A stretch of 64,000 bases of DNA from Limosilactobacillus oris DSM 4864 (GTDB taxonomy: Bacteria > Bacillota > Bacilli > Lactobacillales > Lactobacillaceae): contig NZ_AZGE01000001.1 in the NCBI RefSeq assembly GCF_001434465.1, forward strand, positions 124,001 to 188,000, in the 5' to 3' direction. Made by a program: the position numbers and the translations under genes. The notes under the pieces were generated by a model. It did not search any database, was not told where the DNA came from, and saw nothing but the letters and a program-made list of their open reading frames with translations. Shown in pieces: positions 40,540 through 49,089 of this stretch (position 1 is the stretch's first letter; each line of letters begins with the position of its first letter).

Positions 40540-41193
40540 ATGGATTTTACCAAAGTCGTCAATAAACGGCACTCGGTCCGGCAGTTTACCGACCAGGCCG
40601 TCGAGACAGATCTAATCAAAGAAATCGTCACCGTCGCCCAGCGGACACCTTCCTGGGTCAACTCGCAGCCCTGGCAAGTCTACTGTGCGCGGGGAACCGT
40701 CCTGCAACGGATTAAGAAAGCCTACCGCGAAGCTGACCAAACCGGACAGGCAAGTCAGCCTGACCTCCCGGTGATGAGCAGGGAAGAGTGGGCACCACGT
40801 ACCCAGGCTAATATGAAACAGTGGCGGCATGATATCGTCCACCACTTTCCCAGTTTTGACGAGGCCCATACCGCAATGAGCACGGCAAGCAACAACCTAT
40901 ATGATTCGCCGGTGATTCTCTTTATAACAGTTCCCCAAGCATCCCCGGACTGGTCGATTTTTGACGCCGGGGCCTTTGCCCAAACCCTCATGCTGGCCGC
41001 TACCAACCGGGGACTGGGTTCAATTCCCACCTACAACAGTGCCCGCTTCCCCAAAATTCTCCGTCGCTTTCTAGGAATTCCCGATACCGAACGGGTGCTC
41101 GTAGGTATTTCTCTCGGTTATCCCGCAGATCAGCCGCTCAACCATTACCATTCGCAACGAGTACCGTTAAGCAACGTACTGCATTTTAACTAA
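40540..41193 (+). CDS. Nitroreductase family FMN enzyme
   Basis: This 217-residue protein shows the nitroreductase fold: KRHSVRQFTDQAVETDLIKEIV at the N-terminus with FMN-contacting Arg residues, TPSWVNSQPWQVY, AGAFAQTLMLAATNRGLGSIPTY, and the C-terminal LVGISLGYPADQPLNHYHSQR. These enzymes reduce nitroaromatics, quinones or flavins with NAD(P)H. It lies directly after the DUF554 gene and ends at a strong terminator. Confidence 0.9.
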   Translation: MDFTKVVNKRHSVRQFTDQAVETDLIKEIVTVAQRTPSWVNSQPWQVYCARGTVLQRIKKAYREADQTGQASQPDLPVMSREEWAPRTQANMKQWRHDIVHHFPSFDEAHTAMSTASNNLYDSPVILFITVPQASPDWSIFDAGAFAQTLMLAATNRGLGSIPTYNSARFPKILRRFLGIPDTERVLVGISLGYPADQPLNHYHSQRVPLSNVLHFN

Positions 41194-41215
41194 CTCTATT
41201 CAAGAGAGCGTGAGG

Positions 41216-41258
41216 AACCCAGCAGAATTAGCTTGCCAGCCGATTCTGCTGGGTTTTC
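41216..41258 (+). terminator. Terminator with the conserved loop AGCTTGCCAGCC
   Basis: Thirteen base pairs plus one G-U (41216-41229 with 41242-41255) enclose AGCTTGCCAGCC (41230-41241), then a TTTT-type tract. The stem differs completely from the two other hairpins that carry this loop. Confidence 0.9.
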
Positions 41259-41376
41259 TCTTATCTTTAACGGGGCTCTGCCGATTTCGGACGTCCAGTT
41301 TGCTTTCTTTGATTTATTCTTCCTTCACCCTTCAGCAAAGAGTATCATTAATGGCAAGGACTAAGGAGGAATCATT

Positions 41377-42525
41377 GTGATGAAAAAAGAAGCGCAAGTC
41401 GCAACTCTGGCGAAGCTAATTTCAATTAATAGCGTCAACGGTAACGAAGCACAGGTAGCTGACTTCATCGAGTCGCTATTTCAGCCTTACGGCAAGCGGG
41501 TCCAAATCGATCGGGTTCCCTTTGCGCCCGGCCGGGATAACCTGGTCGTAACCATCGGGGAAGGCGACCGGACGCTTGGTTTCTGTGGTCACGAAGACGT
41601 TGTTGCCACCGACAACCCCGACCAATGGACCAGCGATCCCTTTGTCGCCACCATCAGGAACGGACGCTTGTACGGGCGGGGGGCCAGCGACATGAAGAGC
41701 GGTCTCGCTGCAATGCTTGTCATGATGCTCGAGATGCTCGCTACTGATACCATCCCCGGCCGGATTCGGCTCTTCGCTACCGTTGGTGAAGAAACAGGGG
41801 AGTACGGAGCAGCCCAGCTCACCAAGGCTGGCTACGCCGATGACTTAGCCGGCCTTATTATCGGTGAGCCGACGAATGGCCTGAGTGAGGTTGGCTACAC
41901 GGCCAAGGGAGTAATCGATTACAGCGTCACCGCAATTGGCAAGCAGGCCCACAGCTCCCAGCCAGAGAACGGCATCAACGCCGTCGATCAGTTGGTTGAT
42001 TTTGCTAGTCAAGTTCGGCCATTGATGGCGTCCTTCAACCAGGTCAACCCCATCCTCGGCAAACTCACTCATGTGCAAAGTGTTTTTCAGGGGGGACAGC
42101 AAGTCAATAGTGTCCCGGCCAAGGCGGTTATCAAGGGGAATATCCGGACGATTCCCGAATACCCCAACCAGGTTATCTTTGACGCCTTAAACCAGCTGGT
42201 TGACCGGTTGAACCAGCAACCGCAGCACCAGCTCAAACTCCAGTTTTCCTACCCCGAAGAGGCCATGCCCGGTAGCAAGGACTCCGCCCTGGTCAAACTG
42301 ATTAGCAAGGTCCATGAAAAACTATTGGCGAGCCCGGTCCGGCCGACAGGACAAACCAGCGCCAGCGATGGCTCCGAATTCTTGCATGCCAAGGGGAACT
42401 TCGACATTGCCCTGATTGGTCCGGGCAATGATAGCAAACACCAAACCGACGAATACGTGGATTTGACAGCCTTTTATCAAGCCAGCCGTTTCTACCAGCA
42501 ATTAGCGCAGGACTTTTTTGCCTAG
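41377..42525 (+). CDS. M20 family metallopeptidase/deacylase (ArgE/DapE-like)
   Basis: The 382-residue enzyme has the two-zinc M20 signature: GFCGHEDVVATDNPDQW (first ligand), GRGASDMKSGLAAML (bridging Asp), VGEETGEYGA (catalytic Glu and ligand), GEPTNGL, and a C-terminal His in DSKHQTDEYV. A dimerisation domain lies at about 180-290. Members hydrolyse succinyl-diaminopimelate, acetyl-ornithine or dipeptides; this one is annotated best as ArgE/DapE-like. AAGGAGG is followed by adjacent GTG (41377) and ATG (41380) codons, either of which could start. Confidence 0.87.
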   Translation: MMKKEAQVATLAKLISINSVNGNEAQVADFIESLFQPYGKRVQIDRVPFAPGRDNLVVTIGEGDRTLGFCGHEDVVATDNPDQWTSDPFVATIRNGRLYGRGASDMKSGLAAMLVMMLEMLATDTIPGRIRLFATVGEETGEYGAAQLTKAGYADDLAGLIIGEPTNGLSEVGYTAKGVIDYSVTAIGKQAHSSQPENGINAVDQLVDFASQVRPLMASFNQVNPILGKLTHVQSVFQGGQQVNSVPAKAVIKGNIRTIPEYPNQVIFDALNQLVDRLNQQPQHQLKLQFSYPEEAMPGSKDSALVKLISKVHEKLLASPVRPTGQTSASDGSEFLHAKGNFDIALIGPGNDSKHQTDEYVDLTAFYQASRFYQQLAQDFFA

Positions 42526-42529
42526 TTAT

Positions 42530-42582
42530 TTTTACATTTGCAAATAGATACTTGAACATATGTAAAATTATGTTATGATAAT
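42530..42582 (+). promoter_or_regulatory. deoC promoter with an overlapping palindromic operator
   Basis: TTTTACATTTG (42530-42540) and CATATGTAAAA (42557-42567) form an inverted repeat matching at 10 of 11 positions. The right arm overlaps a TTGAAC -35 box (42553-42558), with GATAAT at 42577-42582. The SorC-type regulator encoded downstream of deoC is the obvious candidate binder. Confidence 0.6.
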
Positions 42583-42611
42583 GGTGTACTCAAATTAAGG
42601 AGCTGAACAAC

Positions 42612-43265
42612 ATGGAACTAAATAAGTACATTGATCACACCCTATTAAGCCCAGACGCAACTGAGGCGCAAGTTGACACCGTTATCAAGCAGGCCATTGA
42701 TAACCACTTTCACACCGTCATGATTAACCCTTACTGGGTTGCTAAAACGCACCAGGCATTGGCGGGGACTGATGTTGTCACGGCAACCGTGATTGGCTTC
42801 CCCCTTGGCGCAACGACAACAGCGGCCAAAGTCTTTGAAACTAAGCAGGCCATCGCTGACGGGGTGGACGAAGTTGATATGGTAATGAATATCGGTGAGA
42901 TGAAGGCTGGGCATTACACTCAGGTTGCCGATGATATCCAAGCGCTAGTCAAGGTCGGTCACGACGCTGGGAAAGTGGTCAAGGTGATCATTGAGACCGC
43001 TCTGCTTACCGATGACGAAATTACAAAGGCTTCTCAAATCGTGGCCGAAGCGGGAGCCGACTTTGTCAAGACCTCTACCGGCTTCTCCACCCGTGGCGCT
43101 TCTGTCCACGATGTTGAGTTAATGAGCGCAGCGGTTGCGGGAACCACCACCCAAGTTAAGGCCTCTGGTGGCATCCACTCCGCGGAAGAAGCAGAGGCGA
43201 TGGTCAACGCCGGAGCGACCCGGCTCGGTGTTAGCCACAGTATGAAGGTTATCGGTAAGGAATAA
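42612..43265 (+). CDS. deoC: Deoxyribose-phosphate aldolase
   Basis: This 217-residue class I aldolase splits 2-deoxyribose 5-phosphate into glyceraldehyde 3-phosphate and acetaldehyde. Key parts are visible: the N-terminal [46 protein letters not shown], the Schiff-base Lys in [13 protein letters not shown], and [15 protein letters not shown] with the second active-site Lys. It completes deoxynucleoside catabolism with DeoB, found at 49.8 kb. AAGGAG precedes the ATG. The regulator gene follows after a hairpin. Confidence 0.95.
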   Translation: MELNKYIDHTLLSPDATEAQVDTVIKQAIDNHFHTVMINPYWVAKTHQALAGTDVVTATVIGFPLGATTTAAKVFETKQAIADGVDEVDMVMNIGEMKAGHYTQVADDIQALVKVGHDAGKVVKVIIETALLTDDEITKASQIVAEAGADFVKTSTGFSTRGASVHDVELMSAAVAGTTTQVKASGGIHSAEEAEAMVNAGATRLGVSHSMKVIGKE

Positions 43266-43299
43266 GCAACTCCTTTCTTAACTTTTCCAATCTATAACG

Positions 43300-43345
43300 G
43301 GAGTGGGGCGACGAACTAGGCAAGCTCGTTTTGTCCCACTCCTTT
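43300..43345 (+). terminator. Hairpin between deoC and its regulator
   Basis: GGAGTGGG (43300-43307) pairs with CCCACTCC (43335-43342). The inner sequence ACGAACTAGGCAAGCTCGT relates it to the R-family hairpin at 10611. A short T tract follows, so it may stop or reduce read-through into the regulator. Confidence 0.75.
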
Positions 43346-43401
43346 AGATTCCTCTTCTTTGCTATAATAACTACAATAACCAATCCAGGGGAGCAAAATT
43401 A

Positions 43402-44346
43402 ATGGATACCAAAAAGCAAATTAAACAAGCAGTTGAAATCAGCAAGCTGTACTACCTTGACGGGGCCACGCAGTCCCAAATTGCAAAACAGCTCAACCTG
43501 TCCCGCCCAACCATTTCGCGTGCTTTACAGTACGCCCGCGATACTAACATCGTCAAAATCCAGGTCACTGATCCTCTGCAAGACATCGCTGGTCTCCGTC
43601 AGCAGCTGATGAATAAGTTTAAGCTCAAAAACGTGCTGATTGCTACTCCAGCGGGGGAGGGGCAGGCAGCACTATTAGCTGCCCTAGGCAAGGCAACTGC
43701 GGACTATCTCCCCCAAGTCGTGACTGACAACGACGTCCTCGGAATTAGCTGGGGACAAACCCTCGACGCAGTGGCTAAACACCTTAGTATTAGTGAACGA
43801 CAGGGGGTTCAAATTACCTACCTCAAGGGAACAGTCGCTAACTCGACCCATAACAATTATGTGGTTGAGGTTACCAAACGCTTCAACGAGTGTTTCCATA
43901 CCCAAGCCCAAATTTTGCCGCTACCAGTCATCTTCGCCAACCAAAAGGTCAAAGAAATGGTCACCCAGGATCGTTTTATTGACAACGTCATCGCCACGAT
44001 GATGAAAACCACGGTTGCAATCTTCACTGTCGGTACCACGGCCCCTGACGCAACCCTCTTTGAACTTGGCTACCTTAGCCCAGCCGAGGTGCAAAGTCTC
44101 CAGCAAACGGCAGTGGGGGATATTATCTCTCAGTTTGTTAACCAGCAGGGACAAATTGTCAACCAGGAGCTAACCGCCCGGACAATGGCTTTCCCAATCG
44201 ACCGGCTGAGGGGTCTCCATGATTCCATCCTGGTCGCCGGGGGCGCCAAAAAGCTCCCCGCAATTCGGGCGGCCCTGGCAGGAAATTATGCTAACACCCT
44301 GGTTACTGACGTTGATGTCGCCCAGCAGCTGCTGGCGGAAGATTGA
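43402..44346 (+). CDS. deoR: SorC/DeoR-type sugar-phosphate-responsive transcriptional regulator
   Basis: The 314-residue protein has an N-terminal helix-turn-helix (YYLDGATQSQIAKQLNLSRPTISRALQYARD, residues about 17-48) and a SorC sugar-phosphate-binding domain (DVLGISWGQTLDAVAKHL, KGTVANSTHNN, TVGTTAPDATLFELGYL). The combination matches the Bacillus DeoR that represses the dra-nupC-pdp operon and is relieved by deoxyribose 5-phosphate. It lies directly downstream of deoC. The inverted repeat upstream of deoC is its likely operator. GGGGAG precedes the ATG. Confidence 0.88.
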   Translation: MDTKKQIKQAVEISKLYYLDGATQSQIAKQLNLSRPTISRALQYARDTNIVKIQVTDPLQDIAGLRQQLMNKFKLKNVLIATPAGEGQAALLAALGKATADYLPQVVTDNDVLGISWGQTLDAVAKHLSISERQGVQITYLKGTVANSTHNNYVVEVTKRFNECFHTQAQILPLPVIFANQKVKEMVTQDRFIDNVIATMMKTTVAIFTVGTTAPDATLFELGYLSPAEVQSLQQTAVGDIISQFVNQQGQIVNQELTARTMAFPIDRLRGLHDSILVAGGAKKLPAIRAALAGNYANTLVTDVDVAQQLLAED

Positions 44347-44370
44347 AATTTCTAGCCCTAGAATGCTTTA

Positions 44371-44413
44371 AAAGGGCCGCCAAGCCGGAAATCCGAACTT
44401 GACGGCCTTTTTT
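44371..44413 (+). terminator. Terminator after the deoR-like gene
   Basis: GGGCCGCCAAG pairs with CTTGACGGCC (imperfectly) plus an inner CGGA/TCCG stem, followed by six T residues. Confidence 0.85.
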
Positions 44414-44442
44414 CATACCGCATTTGACATCACAGTTGATGC

Positions 44443-45384
44443 CTACTTAGCCAACGGTTCCTGCCGCACCGGGTAGTCACGACAGGTAAGTTCGAGCGAA
44501 AATGCCCGCCGACCTGGTTCCTCACCGTCAATTTGGCCGTACTGAGCCGGACGGACACGGTAGCTGAGCTGACTATCGCGAAAGACGTGGGCGGACGATG
44601 AGCTCGTGATCCGGCCGGAAGCAAAGGCCAGCATTGCCCCCAGCAGGGGAAGCCAGCCCCGTTTTTCTACTACTACCAGCTCCAACTGCCGCACGTCGAT
44701 GCGCTGGTCCGGCGCCACACAGATTCCACCACCGATGTACGGGTGGTTGCTGGCGATGGCTAGGAATGCCCGTGGAAAAACCTTTTCCTTGCCCTGGCAC
44801 GCTACCCGTAGTTCAAATGCCGGCTGAGTGAAGAGAACATGAACCGCCTTAAAAATATAAGAAAAGGTCCCGAGATGGTGGTGGTTCAACCACTCCTTGG
44901 CGCGCGAATGGTTCGTGGCATGGACGATGGCGGCGTCAAAACCAATGCCAAAGTTATTAAGGAAGATTCCCGCTTCCCCTGCGTTTAGGTCCCGATAACA
45001 CCCCACGTTAATAGGGTGGGGTTGCCGATTATTTAAAATTTGCTGCAGGGCGACGAGGGGCTTCGTAGAAATCCGGTAACCGCGGGCAAAGTCGTTCCCG
45101 GTTCCGGCTGGGATATATGCAATCGGGCAAGACGGAGCTTCCGTCATTAGCAGGCCGCTAAACGCTTCATGGAGAGTCCCATCCCCGCCAATTACAACCA
45201 AGCAGTCGATAGCAGGGCGGTGCTGACCACACTGGGCCGCCAATTCGCGTGGGTGTCCCGGGTACTTGCTGAAAACGTACCGGTAGTCAATCTGCCGGCT
45301 TGCTAAGTAGTGATGAATTTTCTGCCAGACTGCCATCCCCTTACCACTGCCAGAATGAGGGTTAATCAAAAATAGGTACCGCAC
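44443..45384 (-). CDS. Diacylglycerol kinase family lipid kinase (YegS/DagK-like)
   Basis: The 313-residue protein has the DAGK catalytic domain: YLFLINPHSGSGKG at the N-terminus, VIGGDGTLHEAFSGL (the GGDGT nucleotide loop near residue 74), IPAGTGNDFARGY, and the C-terminal half with FNNFGIGFDAAIV and YGQIDGEEP. These enzymes phosphorylate diacylglycerol or related lipids at the membrane face for phospholipid and lipoteichoic-acid turnover. It is a single gene, divergent from the amidase. Confidence 0.88.
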   Translation of the reverse strand: MRYLFLINPHSGSGKGMAVWQKIHHYLASRQIDYRYVFSKYPGHPRELAAQCGQHRPAIDCLVVIGGDGTLHEAFSGLLMTEAPSCPIAYIPAGTGNDFARGYRISTKPLVALQQILNNRQPHPINVGCYRDLNAGEAGIFLNNFGIGFDAAIVHATNHSRAKEWLNHHHLGTFSYIFKAVHVLFTQPAFELRVACQGKEKVFPRAFLAIASNHPYIGGGICVAPDQRIDVRQLELVVVEKRGWLPLLGAMLAFASGRITSSSSAHVFRDSQLSYRVRPAQYGQIDGEEPGRRAFSLELTCRDYPVRQEPLAK

Positions 45385-45554
45385 TTATTCATTACTCCGT
45401 TCCGTAAAAATCAATACTCCCATTATACCGCAAAATGAACGACTCCTTAATTGACAATGTCCGGCTTGCTCATAAATAGACAATAGTTATTAGTTGTAAG
45501 CGGTGCCATTTGTTTATATAATAACGGTAGTTTTTTACAGGAGGGGTGTCAATT

Positions 45555-47483
45555 TTGAATCATCATCGCAGAAAATGGAGTACGCTAGCTGCTGCGATTC
45601 TACTGGCAGGAAATCTCAGCATCGCGGTACCGGCATTCGCCGATCAGCTTCCCGCTAGCAATCAGCCAACTAGCAGCCAGACTGCCCAGGCGACTGCCAG
45701 GCAAAGCGGGCAGCAGGGGAACGCCGACCAGTCGCAAACCACTAATCCAGCTGAAACGGGACGGTTCGCCAACCAATCCGCCGGAGCACTCGCCCAGCAG
45801 GTTCGGGATGGCAAAATCAATGACCAGGACCTGATCAACGATACCTACCGTCAGATCGACCAGCAGAACCACCAGCTAAATAACGTCATCTACACAAATC
45901 CGGCCGATGCTAACCAGCAATTGCAAGACCTGCAAAAGGCGGGGCAAAAAGAGCAGCCTTTCTATGGGGTTCCGCTCCTCATCAAGGGAATTGGTCAGCC
46001 ATACAAGGGCTATCCCAACACAAATGGCTTGCCTTACGAGCAGGGTGTCCAGTCACACTATACTAAAAATTTCGTCCAACGCTTAAAGGACCTCGGCTTT
46101 ATTATTCTCGGACAGACTAACTATCCCGAACTAGGGTTGATCAACATCACTAACTCCAACCTCTATGGCCCCGCGCATAACCCGTGGAGTCTGGACCGCA
46201 ATCCCGGCGGGTCCTCTGGTGGGGCAGCCGCAAGCGTTGCCGCGGGCATTGTTCCCATTGCGACCGGGAACGACGCCGGGGGCTCACTACGGATTCCTGC
46301 TTCCTGGTCGGGGGTAATCGGCCTCAAGCCAACCCAGGGGTTGATCATTGGCGATTCAACAACGCCATCCGTGGTCAACTTTGCGGAGACACGGGACATT
46401 AACGACACAGTGACCCTCTTAAAGGGCCTCTTAAATCCCCAACAGGCTGGAACATTAAAGTCCCTTCCCCAAGACTTACGCTCACTCAGGATTGCCTATT
46501 CCTTAGTTTCGCCAGTAGGCACCCCGGTTAGTCAGGACGCCCGGGCAGCGGTTCTCAATGCTGTCCAATTTCTGCGCACCCAGGGGTTCAATGTGGTCGA
46601 GCAGGACAGCCCCGTCGACGGCGTTAAGCTAATGCAGAATTACTACCTGGGAGCCCTTAGTGATGGCTCCGTCGCCAACTTTCTTTTCCAGCAAAAGTAC
46701 CACCGCAACCTGACTGCCGAAGACGTCAAGGCGGGGCTAGTCAGCCCAATGACTTACGCGCTCTACGAAGCCAGCCGCAAAGCTCCCAAAAACGTGCGCC
46801 AGCAATACCAGGACGGTCTGGCTACGGTTCACCAGCAGATGGCTGCCTTTCATCAGCAGTACCCTATCTACTTAACTCCAACAACCGCTACGGCCGCCCC
46901 GCTGAACAGTGATCCAGCCTTCATGCCAGCAGACGTAGCTAAGCTGCTACAGATTAAGGACCTAAACTTCAAGGACCAAATGAATTTGATTTATGCGGCC
47001 TGGCTTCACGGTCTGAGCAAAACTCCCTTTACTCAGCTTGCCAATGTAGCAGGGGAGCCGGCGCTCAGTTTGCCAACCTACGTTAGTGCGGCGGGGTTGC
47101 CGCTCGGGATCCAGCTGGAGGGTGCCCCCGGCAGCGACCTGGTTCTCTTAGCGCTTGGAAAACTATTTGAGGACCACCAGCAGTTCCACTTTCTCAATGA
47201 CTACCGGGCGCAAGTCCTACCGCCAAAGCAAGCCGCCAACCCGCAGGCAACAGCTCCGACCAAAGAAGCAGGGGCAACAGGCGGACAGCTGGCGAATAAC
47301 CGCATGGTTGCGGGCAGCCGGCTAGCAAGCACAGGTAGTCACAAAACCAGGGAAGTTAGCGCTTTGCAACCAGGGCTCCCCCAAACCGGCAACCAGCAGT
47401 CAACCATCCTGGTTGTCCTGGGAATCGGCAGCTTGTTGACCCTATTGGCCGTTGATACTGAAACCCGCCACAAACAACGTTAA
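45555..47483 (+). CDS. Cell-wall-anchored amidase (amidase-signature enzyme with LPQTG)
   Basis: This protein of about 642 residues has a signal peptide (cleavage near AFADQ), a Gln/Ser/Thr-rich spacer, an amidase-signature domain (about 75-560), and a C-terminal LPQTG (608-612) with hydrophobic helix and basic tail. The Ser-cisSer-Lys triad is intact: Lys 144 in LLIKGIGQ, Ser 220 in GGSSGG and Ser 244 in NDAGGSLRIP. It should be displayed on the wall and hydrolyse an external amide; the substrate is unknown. I chose the TTG at 45555, ten bases after AGGAGG; the GTG at 45546 overlaps that site. Confidence 0.87.
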   Translation: MNHHRRKWSTLAAAILLAGNLSIAVPAFADQLPASNQPTSSQTAQATARQSGQQGNADQSQTTNPAETGRFANQSAGALAQQVRDGKINDQDLINDTYRQIDQQNHQLNNVIYTNPADANQQLQDLQKAGQKEQPFYGVPLLIKGIGQPYKGYPNTNGLPYEQGVQSHYTKNFVQRLKDLGFIILGQTNYPELGLINITNSNLYGPAHNPWSLDRNPGGSSGGAAASVAAGIVPIATGNDAGGSLRIPASWSGVIGLKPTQGLIIGDSTTPSVVNFAETRDINDTVTLLKGLLNPQQAGTLKSLPQDLRSLRIAYSLVSPVGTPVSQDARAAVLNAVQFLRTQGFNVVEQDSPVDGVKLMQNYYLGALSDGSVANFLFQQKYHRNLTAEDVKAGLVSPMTYALYEASRKAPKNVRQQYQDGLATVHQQMAAFHQQYPIYLTPTTATAAPLNSDPAFMPADVAKLLQIKDLNFKDQMNLIYAAWLHGLSKTPFTQLANVAGEPALSLPTYVSAAGLPLGIQLEGAPGSDLVLLALGKLFEDHQQFHFLNDYRAQVLPPKQAANPQATAPTKEAGATGGQLANNRMVAGSRLASTGSHKTREVSALQPGLPQTGNQQSTILVVLGIGSLLTLLAVDTETRHKQR

Positions 47484-47494
47484 TCTTTTGATCA

Positions 47495-47526
47495 CCCCGT
47501 GCCCTCGGCAGCACGGGGCTTTTTTT
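47495..47526 (+). terminator. Terminator after the amidase gene
   Basis: CCCCGTGC pairs with GCACGGGG, followed by seven T residues. Confidence 0.92.
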
Positions 47527-47545
47527 CAACTAGTCGAAAAACTCC

Positions 47546-47561
47546 GGGGACAAATGTCCTC
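47546..47561 (+). promoter_or_regulatory. Palindromic candidate operator upstream of the Crp-type gene
   Basis: GGGGACAAATGTCCTC contains a perfect GGACA-AA-TGTCC palindrome. A related half-site (AAGGACAGGTGACA) occurs about 50 bases downstream. CGTAAGCGCTACCA at about 47630 resembles a cre with one mismatch. Together they suggest autoregulation and carbon control. Confidence 0.5.
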
Positions 47562-47677
47562 AAATATAGGGACTTAATGAACAAAAAACACAAATTTCGT
47601 GTATATTAAGGACAGGTGACATAGTCAATCGTAAGCGCTACCAATTATAATAATTACATAGAGTGAGGGTGATACTC

Positions 47678-48343
47678 TTGGATATTAAAGAAGTGTATAC
47701 AGCAATCAACTCTGACCAACGCGTTCGCCAGCTAGTTAAAACGGCGCCGCTTAACATCATTGAGCGAATGCAGGTCAAGCATTTTGACAGCAAGCAATTT
47801 ATCCTGCACCAGGGAGAGCAGTACCAGTCTACTTATCTACTGGTCAAGGGGCGGGTCAAGGTTTTCCTTAATTCGCCTAGTGGGAAGCAAGTCGTGTTGG
47901 ATGTCTATGACGCGGGGATGTTTTTAGGCGAGCAGGAAGCGATTATCAACCGGCCATACAGTGCCTCAATTATTAACATTTCGCCAATTACGGTTCTCGC
48001 AATTCGCAATGCCGATTTCGTCGAATGGTCGCAAAGGGACCACCGCTTCGCCGACCAGCTGATTAGCAATCTTTCAGCGCAAATCTACCACTTGACCAAA
48101 CGAATGGAACGCTACAGTATGCACTCCGCTTTGCAGCAAATCGGTCTCTTCCTTCTCAACTGTGCCGATGAACACATCCCGATTACCCGGGAACGAATCA
48201 CCTATGAAGTGGATACTTCTTACCGGAATATCAACCGGGTGCTCAAGCGACTGGCCGACCTTGACGTTATTAGGATCGACCACGCCACCATCAAAATCAC
48301 CGATTATCAAACCCTACGCAAAATCGTGGAAACGGAGGATTAG
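47678..48343 (+). CDS. Crp/Fnr family transcriptional regulator
   Basis: This protein of about 221 residues has an N-terminal cyclic-nucleotide-like beta-barrel (KQFILHQGEQYQSTYLLVKGRVKVFL... YDAGMFLGEQEAI) and a C-terminal winged helix (PITRERITYEVDTSYRNINRVLKRLADLDVI). It has no Cys cluster for an Fe-S centre, so it is not an oxygen-sensing Fnr. The effector is unknown. I start at the TTG of MDIKEV because GAGGGTG lies six bases upstream; the earlier GTG overlaps that site. It precedes a phosphorylase gene by 5 bp, so it probably controls the nucleoside operon that follows. Confidence 0.85.
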   Translation: MDIKEVYTAINSDQRVRQLVKTAPLNIIERMQVKHFDSKQFILHQGEQYQSTYLLVKGRVKVFLNSPSGKQVVLDVYDAGMFLGEQEAIINRPYSASIINISPITVLAIRNADFVEWSQRDHRFADQLISNLSAQIYHLTKRMERYSMHSALQQIGLFLLNCADEHIPITRERITYEVDTSYRNINRVLKRLADLDVIRIDHATIKITDYQTLRKIVETED

Positions 48344-48348
48344 CTACC

Positions 48349-49086
48349 ATGACAGAAGAACAACAACCACACACCCAGCTTACTACTGAAATCGGAACCG
48401 ATAGTGCCATAATCGTTGGTGATCCCGCCCGGGTAGATACGGCAACCCAGCTATTGGATGACGTCCAGGGATGGGCTTTTAACCGGGAATACAAGTCCAT
48501 CCTCGGGACATACAAAAACAAGCGCATTCTCGTGATGTCAACGGGAATTGGCGCCCCGTCTGCTGGGATCGGGGTTGAGGAGCTCCATAATGTCAACGTC
48601 AAGAAGGTCATCCGGGTTGGTTCGGCTGGAGCCATGCAGAGCGGTATTGGTCTGGGAGAACTGATTATCGGTGAGGGGGTCGTTCGCGATGACGGGCTCA
48701 CTCAAAAATACGTCCCAGGAATTTACCCGGCAGTACCGGCATTCCGCTTAATGGCCCTGGCACATAAGTACGCCCCCCAGGCAGTCTACGGGATTATCCG
48801 TTCCCATGATGGTTTCTACATGGACGATAATGCTAAAAACGAGGCTTTCTGGTCAGATAAGGGAATCGTCGGCGCCGATATGGAATCCGGGGCCTTGATG
48901 ACCATTGGCCGGCAGCGGGGGATGAAGACCCTGTCGATTCTAAACAACGTCGTCCTGTATGAGGGCGACCTGGCCGCCGGGGTCAACGACCTGGTCAACG
49001 GGGATGACCTGATGGCCAATGGGGAAGTCGCATCACTCAAGTTAGCGTTAGATATTTTAAGCGATCAGAGTCTGGAGGAGGAATAA
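48349..49086 (+). CDS. Nucleoside phosphorylase (uridine phosphorylase-like)
   Basis: The 245-residue enzyme belongs to the PNP/UDP phosphorylase family I: IVGDPARVDTATQLLDD, MSTGIGAPSAGIGVEELHNV, KVIRVGSAGAMQ, and the ribose-contacting ADMESGALMTIGRQRG. It cleaves a nucleoside with phosphate to a free base and ribose 1-phosphate or deoxyribose 1-phosphate. Base preference cannot be read safely. It is the second gene of a four-gene set with a Crp regulator, a PnuC-family importer and phosphopentomutase. This order fits import, cleavage and sugar-phosphate isomerisation. Confidence 0.87.
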   Translation: MTEEQQPHTQLTTEIGTDSAIIVGDPARVDTATQLLDDVQGWAFNREYKSILGTYKNKRILVMSTGIGAPSAGIGVEELHNVNVKKVIRVGSAGAMQSGIGLGELIIGEGVVRDDGLTQKYVPGIYPAVPAFRLMALAHKYAPQAVYGIIRSHDGFYMDDNAKNEAFWSDKGIVGADMESGALMTIGRQRGMKTLSILNNVVLYEGDLAAGVNDLVNGDDLMANGEVASLKLALDILSDQSLEEE

Positions 49087-49089
49087 ACA

